From: Streptomyces bauhiniae
Lineage (GTDB): Bacteria > Actinomycetota > Actinomycetes > Streptomycetales > Streptomycetaceae
Direction: 5' to 3'
NCBI RefSeq assembly: GCF_004784475.1
Contig: NZ_SRRT01000001.1
Location: forward strand, 868,001 to 932,000
DNA: 64,000 bases
The number at the start of each line of letters is the position of its first letter. Position 1 is the stretch's first letter. Shown here in pieces: positions 17,788-25,890 of the stretch. The notes under the pieces were generated by a model. The model was given only the letters and a program-made list of their open reading frames with translations, made no database searches and was not told where the DNA came from. The position numbers and the translations under genes were made by a program.

Positions 17788-20406
17788 GTGAAGGCGATCC
17801 GTCGGTTCACCGTCCGTCCAGTTCTCCCCGAACCCCTCCGGCCGCTCAGCGACCTGGCGCGCAACCTGCGCTGGTCCTGGCATGCGGAGACGCGCGACCT
17901 GTTCCAGTCCGTCGACCCCGGGCACTGGGCCGCCGCCGAGGGCGACCCCGTACGGCTGCTGGGCCGGGTGAGCCCCGAGCGGCTCGCCGAGCTGGCGGAG
18001 GACCGGCGCTTCCTGCGCCGGCTGACCGCGGTCGCCGACGACCTGGACGACTACGTGACCGGCGACCGCTGGTACCAGCAGCAGGGCGACGGGCTGCCCG
18101 CCGCGGTCGCGTACTTCTCGCCCGAGTTCGGCATCACCGCGGCCCTGCCCCAGTACTCCGGCGGCCTCGGCATCCTGGCCGGCGACCACCTCAAGGCCGC
18201 CAGCGACCTGGGCGCCCCGCTGATCGGCGTCGGACTGCTCTACCGGCACGGCTACTTCCGCCAGACCCTCTCCCGCGACGGCTGGCAGCAGGAGCACTAC
18301 CCCGTGCTCGACCCCAACGAGCTGCCCCTCGTCCAGCTCAAGGAGGACGACGGCACCCCCGCCCGCGTCTCCCTCGCGCTGCCCGGCGGCCGCGCCCTGC
18401 ACGCCCGGATCTGGGTCGCGCAGGTCGGCAGGGTGCCGCTGCTGCTGCTCGACTCCGACGTGGAGGAGAACGACCCCGCCGAACGCGGTGTCACCGACCG
18501 GCTCTACGGCGGTGGCAGCGAGCACCGGCTGCTCCAGGAGATGCTGCTCGGCATAGGAGGTGTCCGCGCGGTGCGCACCTACTGCCGGCTCACCGGGCAC
18601 GCCGAGCCGGAGGTGTTCCACACCAACGAGGGGCACGCCGGGTTCCTGGGCTTGGAGCGGATCGCCGAACTGGGCCGGCTGGGAATCGACTTCGACGCGG
18701 CGCTGGAGACCGTACGGGCCGGGACGGTGTTCACCACGCACACCCCCGTGCCCGCCGGCATCGACCGCTTCGACCGGGACCTGGTCGCCCGGCACTTCGG
18801 GCCCGACGCCGAGCTGTCCGGGCTCGACCCGCGCCGGGTGCTGGCGCTGGGCACCGAGACCTATCCGGGCGGCGAGCCGGGCCTCTTCAACATGGCCGTG
18901 ATGGGCCTGCGCCTGGCCCAGCGGGCCAACGGGGTGTCCCTGCTGCACGGGCAGGTCAGCCGGGAGATGTTCGCCGGGCTCTGGCCGGGGTTCGACGCCG
19001 AGGAGGTGCCGATCACCTCGGTCACCAACGGGGTGCACGCCCCGACCTGGGTCGCCCCCGAGGTGCTGCGGCTCGGCTCGCGCCAGCTCGGCGTGCAGCG
19101 GGCCGAGGACGCGCTGACCGTCGGCGGCTCCGAGCGCTGGGACGCGGTCGCGGAGATCCCGGACCAGGAGATCTGGGAGCTGCGCCGCACCCTGCGCGAA
19201 CAGCTCGTACTGGAGGTACGGTCCCGGCTGCGCGCCTCCTGGCGGCAGCGCGGGGCGGCCGACGCCGAGCTGGGCTGGATCGACGGGGTGCTCGACCCGG
19301 ACGTGCTCACCATCGGTTTCGCCCGGCGCGTGCCCTCGTACAAGCGGCTCACGCTGATGCTGCGGGACAAGGAGCGGCTGACCGAGCTGCTGCTGCATCC
19401 GCAGCGGCCGGTGCAGATCGTGGTGGCGGGCAAGGCGCACCCGGCGGACGACGGCGGCAAGAAGCTCGTCCAGGAACTGGTGCGGTTCGCGGACGACCCG
19501 CGGGTGCGGCACCGGATCGTGTTCCTGCCCGACTACGGCATGGGGATGGCGCAGAAGCTCTACCCCGGCTGCGACATCTGGCTGAACAACCCGCTGCGCC
19601 CGCTGGAGGCGTGCGGCACGTCCGGGATGAAGGCCGCGCTCAACGGCTGTCTCAACCTCTCGGTGCTGGACGGCTGGTGGGACGAATGGTTCCAGCCCGA
19701 CTTCGGCTGGGCCATCCCCACGGCGGACGGCGCGGCCACCGACCACGAGCGCCGGGACGACATCGAGGCCGCCGCGCTGTACGAACTCCTGGAGGGCCGG
19801 GTCACCGCCCGCTTCTACGAGCGCGGCCGGGCCTCGCTGCCCGACCGGTGGATCGAGATGGTCCGCCAGACCCTCACCCTGCTCGGCCCGAAGGTGCTGG
19901 CCGGCCGCATGGTCCGCGAGTACGTCGAGCGGCTCTACGCCCCGGCCGCCCAGGCCCACCGCGCGCTCGCCCCGGACACCGCGCGCGAACTGGCCGGCTG
20001 GAAGGCGCGGGTGCGGGCCGCGTGGCCGGGGGTGAGCGTGGACCACGTGGAGACCACGGCGCCCACCGCCACGGCGGAGCTGGGCTCCAGTGTCGGGCTG
20101 CGGGTGCGGGTGGGGCTCGGTGAGCTGACCCCGGACGACGTGGAGGTGCAGGTGGTCTCCGGCCGGGTCGACTCCGGCGACCGCATCACCGACGCGAGCA
20201 CGGTCCCGCTGAAGCCGGTCGGCAACCCCGACCTGGAGGGCCGCTGGCTCTACGAGGGCCCCCTCTTCCTCGACCGCACCGGCCCCTTCGGCTACACCGT
20301 CCGCATCCTCCCCACCCACCGCCTCCTCGCCTCCACAGCGGAGACGGGCCTGGTGACCGCGCCTTCGGAGGAGGCGGTGGAGTCGGCGGGGGTGCTGCTG
20401 CGCTGA
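17788..20406 (+). CDS. glgP: Alpha-glucan (glycogen) phosphorylase
   Basis: GT35 PLP-dependent phosphorylase of 872 aa that releases glucose 1-phosphate from alpha-glucan ends. It belongs to the shorter-N-terminus actinobacterial/archaeal type (MKAIRRFTVRPVLPEPLRPLSDLARNLRWSW). Active-site motifs include EFGITAALPQYSGGLGILAGDHLKAASDLG, VFHTNEGHAGF, the phosphate region ARRVPSYKR and the segment around EACGTSGMKAALNG; the glycine-rich loop and lysines fit the family. The GTG start follows GAGGTGG. Divergent from glgE, it provides the degradative side of the glucan cycle, with GlgX debranching. Confidence 0.95.
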   Translation: MKAIRRFTVRPVLPEPLRPLSDLARNLRWSWHAETRDLFQSVDPGHWAAAEGDPVRLLGRVSPERLAELAEDRRFLRRLTAVADDLDDYVTGDRWYQQQGDGLPAAVAYFSPEFGITAALPQYSGGLGILAGDHLKAASDLGAPLIGVGLLYRHGYFRQTLSRDGWQQEHYPVLDPNELPLVQLKEDDGTPARVSLALPGGRALHARIWVAQVGRVPLLLLDSDVEENDPAERGVTDRLYGGGSEHRLLQEMLLGIGGVRAVRTYCRLTGHAEPEVFHTNEGHAGFLGLERIAELGRLGIDFDAALETVRAGTVFTTHTPVPAGIDRFDRDLVARHFGPDAELSGLDPRRVLALGTETYPGGEPGLFNMAVMGLRLAQRANGVSLLHGQVSREMFAGLWPGFDAEEVPITSVTNGVHAPTWVAPEVLRLGSRQLGVQRAEDALTVGGSERWDAVAEIPDQEIWELRRTLREQLVLEVRSRLRASWRQRGAADAELGWIDGVLDPDVLTIGFARRVPSYKRLTLMLRDKERLTELLLHPQRPVQIVVAGKAHPADDGGKKLVQELVRFADDPRVRHRIVFLPDYGMGMAQKLYPGCDIWLNNPLRPLEACGTSGMKAALNGCLNLSVLDGWWDEWFQPDFGWAIPTADGAATDHERRDDIEAAALYELLEGRVTARFYERGRASLPDRWIEMVRQTLTLLGPKVLAGRMVREYVERLYAPAAQAHRALAPDTARELAGWKARVRAAWPGVSVDHVETTAPTATAELGSSVGLRVRVGLGELTPDDVEVQVVSGRVDSGDRITDASTVPLKPVGNPDLEGRWLYEGPLFLDRTGPFGYTVRILPTHRLLASTAETGLVTAPSEEAVESAGVLLR

Positions 20407-20417
20407 GCGTTCGCTGC

Positions 20418-20447
20418 CGGAGGGTGAGCCGTATCGTTCACCCTCCG
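20418..20447 (+). terminator. Hairpin between glgP and the next gene
   Basis: Perfect 10-bp stem (20418-20427 and 20438-20447) with a 10-nt loop, starting 12 nt after the glgP stop and ending 26 nt before the next start. There is no T-run; it is a candidate terminator or attenuator. Confidence 0.6.
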
Positions 20448-20473
20448 ACAACGGACAAGGACTCTCAGCCCAG

Positions 20474-21070
20474 ATGTTCACTTACTGGCTCGCGGCCGTG
20501 CGTCGCCTGGCCGTCGCGGCGCTGGTCGTCGTGCTCGTCGTCGGCGGTGCCGCCGTCGCCCTCCTGGTCTCCGACGGGAGGGGGTGGGCGGGGGCCCTGG
20601 CGGAAGGGGTGGGCATCGGGGCCGGGTGGGGGGTGGTGTTCGTGTGCCTGATCGCCACGTCGAGCACCGGGCAGGCGGGACGGGCGGCGCGGCGGTACGG
20701 GGTGGTGCTCGACGAGCGGGCCGCCGTCGTGCCGGCCGTGGGGCGGGTGGAGGTGCCGATACGGCCGGGGACCACGCCGTACCAGGTGACGGACACCGTG
20801 CTGCACGCGCTCAAGGGGGTGTCCGCGCCTCGGGTGCGGGAGGTCGTGGAGTTCACGCACGGGAAGCTGGACGTGCGGTACGCCGGGCCCGGTGACGTGG
20901 AGGTGGCCCTGCGGGTCACCGTCACGACGCACGGGGACACCGCCACCGTGGAGATGACGGCCGAGCCCACCAAGGCACGGAAGAAGCTGGACGGCGGGGC
21001 GTCCTGGAGTGTGCTGACCGCCGTCGAGCCCGCGGTGCGGGAGGCGCTGGCCCAGGAGGCCGCGGCCTAG
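20474..21070 (+). CDS. Conserved two-TM membrane protein of unknown function
   Basis: Protein of 198 aa with two N-terminal membrane helices (about 9-32 and 42-62) and a C-terminal soluble domain of about 130 residues. The soluble part has Asp23/Gls24-like features: alternating beta/alpha segments, VTDTVLHALKGVSAPRVREVVEFTHGKLDVRYAG and a final helix ending VEPAVREALAQEA. That similarity is only an impression. It probably faces the cytoplasm and may be an envelope-associated factor. Its TAG stop shares the palindrome CTAG with the stop of the convergent DUF1990 gene. I do not recognise a named family member. Confidence 0.75.
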   Translation: MFTYWLAAVRRLAVAALVVVLVVGGAAVALLVSDGRGWAGALAEGVGIGAGWGVVFVCLIATSSTGQAGRAARRYGVVLDERAAVVPAVGRVEVPIRPGTTPYQVTDTVLHALKGVSAPRVREVVEFTHGKLDVRYAGPGDVEVALRVTVTTHGDTATVEMTAEPTKARKKLDGGASWSVLTAVEPAVREALAQEAAA

Positions 21071-21594
21071 CTCTCGTCCTCGTCCGCGCAGAGCCGCTTC
21101 AGGGTGGCGCCGCAGCGGCGGGCGTAGGCGTGCTGGAGGGCGCGGGCGAGGGGGCCGGCGGTGCGGGTGTACCACTTGGCGGGGCGGCTGTAGGCGGCGA
21201 CCGTGAGCCAGACCGTGCCGTCGCCGGTGCGCTCGACGACGAAGGCTTCCTCGCCGTCCTCGGGGTGGCCGGGCAGGGTGCCGTACGCCCAGCCCGCGCG
21301 GCGGGGCTCGTCGGCGGCCCAGACGACCCGGCAGGGAGCCTTGATCATGCCCGCGAGGTTGACCGTGACCTCGGTGCCGGGGGTCGCGCGCTCGGCGGAG
21401 GTCTCCATGCCGACGCCCATCGCGCGGTGCATCTCCCAGGTCAGGACCGCCTCCGTGGCCCGGCGGAAGACGCCCGGACCCTCGCCGATCCGGGTGCGGG
21501 AGAAGAGGTGGTGGAAGCCGGGCGGGCAGACGGCGAGATCGTCGCGGGTCGCGCCGACCGGCTCGTAGGTGAAGGGCGCCGAGGACATGGGCAC
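21067..21594 (-). CDS. DUF1990 family protein
   Basis: Soluble protein of 175 aa. Family features are FTYEPVGATRD near the N-terminus, GEGPGVFRRATEAVLTWEMHRAMG, then WAADEPRRAGWAYGTLPGHPEDGEEAFVVER, consistent with the START-like DUF1990 fold. The biochemical role is unknown. Starts GTG (21594) or ATG (21588) are both possible and neither has a strong ribosome site. It follows the M4 peptidase on the same strand after a terminator-like hairpin, so it is probably expressed separately. Confidence 0.82.
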   Translation of the reverse strand: MPMSSAPFTYEPVGATRDDLAVCPPGFHHLFSRTRIGEGPGVFRRATEAVLTWEMHRAMGVGMETSAERATPGTEVTVNLAGMIKAPCRVVWAADEPRRAGWAYGTLPGHPEDGEEAFVVERTGDGTVWLTVAAYSRPAKWYTRTAGPLARALQHAYARRCGATLKRLCADEDES

Positions 21595-21601
21595 CAGACT
21601 A

Positions 21602-21639
21602 GGGCGCCCCCCGGAAGATCACCTTCCCAGGGGGCGCCC
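21602..21639 (-). terminator. Terminator of the first M4 peptidase gene
   Basis: Ten-base arms (21602-21611 and 21630-21639) pair perfectly, and the loop itself contains GGAAG/CTTCC, giving a long composite stem. It lies between the peptidase stop (21659) and the DUF1990 start on the minus strand. Confidence 0.7.
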
Positions 21640-21658
21640 AGTCTCAACTACTGGACTG

Positions 21659-23296
21659 CTAGCTGACGTTGACCGCCGACCAGGCAGCCGCCACCGCCTT
21701 GTACTCGGCGCTGGAGGTGCCGCCGTAGAGCGCGGAGGCCGCGTTCAGGGTGCCGGTGCGGGCCGCCTTGTAGTTGGTCGTCGACGTGAAGTACGTCGTG
21801 AGCGCCTTGTACCAGATCTGGAGCGCCTTGGCGCGCCCGATGCCGGTGACCGTGGAGCCGTTGGAGGTCGGGGAGTTGTACGAGACCCCGTTGATCGTCT
21901 TCGCGCCGCTGCCCTCGGACAGCAGGTAGAAGAAGTGGTTGGCGACGCCGGACGAGTAGTGCACGTCCTTGTTGCCGACCGTGGAGGACCAGTAGTCGGC
22001 CGAGCCGCCGTCCTTGCTGGGCTTGTCCATGTAGCGCAGCGGGGTGCCGTCGCCGTTGATGTCGATCTTCTCGCCGATGAGGTAGTCACCGGGGTCCGAG
22101 GCGTTGTTCGCGTAGAACTCCACGCCGGTGCCGAAGATGTCGGACGTGGCCTCGTTCAGGCCGCCGGACTCGCCCGAGTAGTTCAGGCCCGCGGTGTTGG
22201 AGGTGACACCGTGGCTCATCTCGTGGCCCGCGACGTCCAGCGAGGTCAGCGGGTCGACGTTGCCGGAGCCGTCGCCGTAGGTCATGCAGAAGCAGGAGTC
22301 GTCCCAGAACGCGTTCACGTAGGCGTTGCCGTAGTGGACGCGGGAGTAGGCGCCGACGCCGTTGTTCTTGATGCCGCTGCGGCCGAAGGTGTTCTTGTAG
22401 AAGTCCCAGGTCTCCGCCGCGCCGTAGGCGGCGTCGGCGGCCGCGGTCTGGTCGGAGGAGGAGCTGGAGGCGGTGCCGGTGCCGAAGACGTTGGTGGTGC
22501 TGGACACCAGGGTGCCCGTGCCGGACGTCTTGCGGGCCAGGTTGTAGGTCTTGTGGTTGCCCCGGGCGCTGTCGGTGAGCTGGTACGTCGAGCCCGACTG
22601 CACGGAGTTGAGGGTGACCGTGCCGGAGTACAGCGTCTTGCCGGTCGCGTTCTCGATGCCCTGGTACTCGAAGAGCTTCTTGCCGGTGGCCGCGTCGGTG
22701 ATGACGTGGAGCTGGTTCGGGGTGCCGTCGTCCTGGAGGCCGCCGACGATCGTCTCGTAGGCGAGGACGGGCTTGCCGGAGCCGGCCCAGATGACCTTGC
22801 GGGCGCCGTCCGACGCGGTCTTGGCGGAACCGAGGGTCTTCGCGGCACCGACCGCCTGCTTCTCCGCCTTGGCCGGGGTGACCTGCGGCTTCAGCGAGGC
22901 CACCTTGATGGCCGACGTGGTGGCCTTGGTGACGCCCTCGGCCTTGCCGGACTTGGCGGTGTGCACCACGAGGTCGCCGCCGAGGACCGGCAGGCCCGCG
23001 TAGGTGCGCTCGTAGCGGGTGTGCACGGTGCCGTCGACGTCCTTGACGACGTCTCTGACCACCAGCTTCTCCTTGGCGCCGAGACCTATGCGCTGGGCGG
23101 TCTCCGGGGCGTCGGTCTGCGCCTGCTGGATCAGCGTGGTGCGCGCCGAGGCCGACAGCAGCGTCGGGGCACCGGCCAGGGTCTTGCTCTCGGCGCTCGC
23201 GCTGGAGGACAGGCCCGTGGAGAGGAGCGCACCGGCGGCGACGGCGGTGGCGATGACGAGCGTGGTGCGCTTGTGACGCGCGTAGAGGGGGCTCAC
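21659..23296 (-). CDS. Secreted M4 (thermolysin-like) neutral metallopeptidase
   Basis: Extracellular zinc endopeptidase of 545 aa made as a preproenzyme. Signal peptide with basic start and hydrophobic core, VIATAVAAGALLSTGLSSSASA; FTP/PepSY-like propeptide (about 40-190; RYERTYAGLPVLGGDLVVHTAKSG); catalytic domain with H358EMSH zinc motif and GESGGLNEATSDIFG supplying the third ligand glutamate; C-terminal helical M4 domain with the HYSSGVANHFFYLLSEG histidine. The GTG at 23296 has AAGGAG 5 nt upstream; the frame is open to 23338 without such a site. It is a close paralogue of the next gene but lacks the P domain. Confidence 0.95.
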   Translation of the reverse strand: MSPLYARHKRTTLVIATAVAAGALLSTGLSSSASAESKTLAGAPTLLSASARTTLIQQAQTDAPETAQRIGLGAKEKLVVRDVVKDVDGTVHTRYERTYAGLPVLGGDLVVHTAKSGKAEGVTKATTSAIKVASLKPQVTPAKAEKQAVGAAKTLGSAKTASDGARKVIWAGSGKPVLAYETIVGGLQDDGTPNQLHVITDAATGKKLFEYQGIENATGKTLYSGTVTLNSVQSGSTYQLTDSARGNHKTYNLARKTSGTGTLVSSTTNVFGTGTASSSSSDQTAAADAAYGAAETWDFYKNTFGRSGIKNNGVGAYSRVHYGNAYVNAFWDDSCFCMTYGDGSGNVDPLTSLDVAGHEMSHGVTSNTAGLNYSGESGGLNEATSDIFGTGVEFYANNASDPGDYLIGEKIDINGDGTPLRYMDKPSKDGGSADYWSSTVGNKDVHYSSGVANHFFYLLSEGSGAKTINGVSYNSPTSNGSTVTGIGRAKALQIWYKALTTYFTSTTNYKAARTGTLNAASALYGGTSSAEYKAVAAAWSAVNVS

Positions 23297-23470
23297 AGTA
23301 GCTCCTTGACGTGGGGGCGTCGGCCAGCGTGGGGTCACTGGCCGGGGTGGTGCGTACTGAAGTCGCTGTGCTGCGGCGGGTGGGGAGAGCGTGGCACCAG
23401 GGACGCGTACATGTCATGACCCTGTGGTGATGTTGGCCGAAACCTTGCGTCTTGATGTTGTTGCGGGCGT

Positions 23471-23523
23471 GTGAACGGGTGCCGTCCGGAGGGCTGTTCA
23501 CCCATCCGACGGCACCCGTTCAC
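23471..23523 (-). terminator. Strong hairpin between the two M4 peptidase genes
   Basis: Sixteen-base perfect arms (23471-23486 and 23508-23523) around a 21-nt loop, about 30 nt beyond the stop of the P-domain peptidase on the minus strand. It separates the two paralogues into independent transcription units. Confidence 0.75.
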
Positions 23524-23551
23524 CGGCCGCGAGGGGCGGCGGAGGGGTGGT

Positions 23552-25591
23552 CTACGGGAAGGTGACCTTCCAGGAGTTGAGCATGCCCTTGTCCTGCGCC
23601 GCCTGGTCCTGGACCTTCAATTTCCAAGTGCCGTCGGCGGGTTCGGCCGACGCGTTGACGGTGTACGTCTCGTCCACGTCGTCCCCGGAGTCCGAGGAGC
23701 TGAAGTTCTTCAGCCGGTACGAGGTGCCCGACGGGCCGACCAGATCGATCACCAGATCACCGCGCCAGGTGTGGGTGATGTTGACGGCCACGCGCAAGTT
23801 GCTTGGCGCGTTTCCGCTCCTGCCGGTGACCGTGATGTCCGAGGTGATGGCGGGACCGTTGTCCGGGATCGCCACCGGAGTGGTGGATTCGTACGAGGTG
23901 CCCGTGTCGCCGCCGGGCCGGGTGCCGACCCCGACGCCCGCCCAGGCGTCCTGCACGGCCGCGTACTCGGCGCTCGTGGTGCCGTACAGCTCACCGGCGG
24001 CGGCCAGGGTGCCGGTGCGGGCGCCGGAGTAGTTGGTGGTGGAGGTCCACTTGGTGGTGAGCGCCCGGTACCAGATCTGGAGGGCCTTGTCCCGGCCGAT
24101 GCCGGTGACCGGGAGGCCGTCGGCGGTGGGGGAGTCGTAGGAGACGCCGTCGATCACCTTGGCGCCGCTGCCCTCGCTCAGCAGATAGAAGAAGTGGTTC
24201 GCCGGGCCGGAGGAGTAGTGCACGTCCACCCCGCCGATGCCGGAGTACCAACTGTCCTTGGACGCGCCGTCCTTGCTCGGCTTGTCCAGGTAACGCAGCG
24301 GGGTGCCGTCGCCGTTGATGTCGATCTTCTCGCCGATGAGATAGTCACCGGGGTCGGAGGCGTTGTTCGCGTAGAACTCCACGCCGGTGCCGAAGATGTC
24401 GGACGTCGCCTCGTTCAACCCGCCCGACTCACCCGAGTAGTTGAGCCCGGCCGTGTTGGAGGTGACGCCGTGGCTCATCTCGTGCCCGGCGACGTCCAGG
24501 GCGGTCAGCGGGTCGGCGTTGCCGGAGCCGTCGCCGTAGGTCATGCAGAAGCAGGAGTCGCTCCAGAAGGCGTTCACATACGAATTCCCGTAGTGCACAC
24601 GGGAGTAGGCGCCGACGCCGTTGTTCTTGATGCCGCTGCGGCCGAACGTGTCCTGGTAGAAGTCCCAGGTGACCGCAGCCCCGTAGTGCGCGTCCGCGCC
24701 CGCCGTCGCCGGGTCGGAGATCGTGCCGTTGCCCCAGGTGTCGGTTCCCTGCGAGAACAGGGTGCCGGTGCCGGAGGTGCCCCGGTTGAGGTTGTACGTC
24801 TTGTGGCCGCCCCGGTCCCCGTCGGTCAGGGTGTACGCGGAGCCGGACTGGGTGGTGGTGAGCGGGACCTGGCCGCTGTACTGGGTGTTGCCGACGCCGG
24901 TGCGGATGCCCTGGTACTCGTAGAGCTTCTCGCCGGAGGTGGCGTCGGTGATGACGTGCAGCTCGCTGGGGGTGCCGTCGTCCTGGAGGCCGCCGACCAC
25001 CGTCTCGTGGGCGAGGACCGGCTTGCCGGTGGCGGCCCAGATCACCGTGCGCACGCTGTCTGCGGCCGACTTGGTGCCGCCGAGCTTCTTCGCCCGCGCC
25101 ACCGCCTGCCGCTCCGCCGTGGCCTTCGGCACGGCCGGGGTGAGGCCGGCGACCTTCAGCGTGGCGCCCGACGCCTTCACCACGCGCCGGGTCGCGCCCG
25201 AGGGCGCGGTGTCCACGATCAGGTCGCCGCCGAGCACGGGCAGGCCCGCGTAGGTGCGCTCGTAGCGGGTGTGCAGGGTGCCGTCGCCGTCCTTGACGAC
25301 ATCGCGGGCGACGAGCTTCTCCTCGGCACCGAGCCCGATCGAGCGGGCGGTGTCCGCCCGGCCGGCGTCGGCGTCCCGGATCAGTCCGGCGCGCTGGGCG
25401 GCGGTGAGGCGTACGGAGCTGTGGGCGGGGTTCGCCTTGCCCGGCTGGGGCTTGGCGGGCGCCGCGGTCGCCGCGCCGGACTGGACGGCGGCGGCGATGA
25501 GCGCGGCGACACCGGCCAGGGCGACGGTGGCGGTGCGGCGGCGGGAGGCGCGTCTGCGGGAGGGGTTGCTGGAGGGGCTGCTGCTCAACAC
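23552..25591 (-). CDS. Secreted M4 metallopeptidase with C-terminal P domain
   Basis: Preproenzyme of 679 aa. Signal region: basic RRRASRRR then VALAGVAALIAAAV with an Ala-rich cleavage site. Propeptide (RYERTYAGLPVLGGDLIVDT), catalytic M4 domain with H370EMSH and GESGGLNEATSDIFG, M4 helical domain, and from about residue 560 a proprotein-convertase P domain (IPDNGPAITSDITVTG ... INITHTWRGDLVIDLVGPSGTSYRLK). The P domain probably aids folding or binding of protein substrates. The catalytic region is almost identical to the neighbouring paralogue while the propeptides differ more, suggesting tandem duplication with later gain or loss of the P domain. Ends in its own terminator. Confidence 0.95.
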   Translation of the reverse strand: MLSSSPSSNPSRRRASRRRTATVALAGVAALIAAAVQSGAATAAPAKPQPGKANPAHSSVRLTAAQRAGLIRDADAGRADTARSIGLGAEEKLVARDVVKDGDGTLHTRYERTYAGLPVLGGDLIVDTAPSGATRRVVKASGATLKVAGLTPAVPKATAERQAVARAKKLGGTKSAADSVRTVIWAATGKPVLAHETVVGGLQDDGTPSELHVITDATSGEKLYEYQGIRTGVGNTQYSGQVPLTTTQSGSAYTLTDGDRGGHKTYNLNRGTSGTGTLFSQGTDTWGNGTISDPATAGADAHYGAAVTWDFYQDTFGRSGIKNNGVGAYSRVHYGNSYVNAFWSDSCFCMTYGDGSGNADPLTALDVAGHEMSHGVTSNTAGLNYSGESGGLNEATSDIFGTGVEFYANNASDPGDYLIGEKIDINGDGTPLRYLDKPSKDGASKDSWYSGIGGVDVHYSSGPANHFFYLLSEGSGAKVIDGVSYDSPTADGLPVTGIGRDKALQIWYRALTTKWTSTTNYSGARTGTLAAAGELYGTTSAEYAAVQDAWAGVGVGTRPGGDTGTSYESTTPVAIPDNGPAITSDITVTGRSGNAPSNLRVAVNITHTWRGDLVIDLVGPSGTSYRLKNFSSSDSGDDVDETYTVNASAEPADGTWKLKVQDQAAQDKGMLNSWKVTFP

Positions 25592-25890
25592 TGACTCCTT
25601 CTGCGTGGCCGCCGGTCGCGCGGCCGAGGGAGACCGGACGGTGGGTTGGGGCGTCCGGGGCAGAACAGGGCGGTGCGAGGTGCGCGGTGCGTGCTCCGGG
25701 TCCGGGCGCGGGTGGCGCGGGACGCGTGAGCGCTGTGCGGTCGCTGTGAGTCGGTCGTGGGAAGAGTGACAGGGGAGCGGGGGGCCTGTCAGGAGCGCGT
25801 CGGGAAGTTGGCCGGAAGGTGTGCCTCCCGTGCCAACTCCCCTTTATTCCAGGCGTGTTGAGCGGTGTTGCGCAGGTGTGTCGACGGCCC
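25592..25890. other. Intergenic region between the peptidase and the ABC exporters
   Basis: About 300 bp with no supported gene; both flanking genes are on the minus strand. It should carry the promoter of the P-domain peptidase and the terminator of the exporter run. TGACAGG (25767-25773) and CCTGTCA (25785-25791) form a hairpin, and AGTTGGC/GCCAACT near 25806-25840 forms another. Neither has a clear T-run. Confidence 0.5.
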
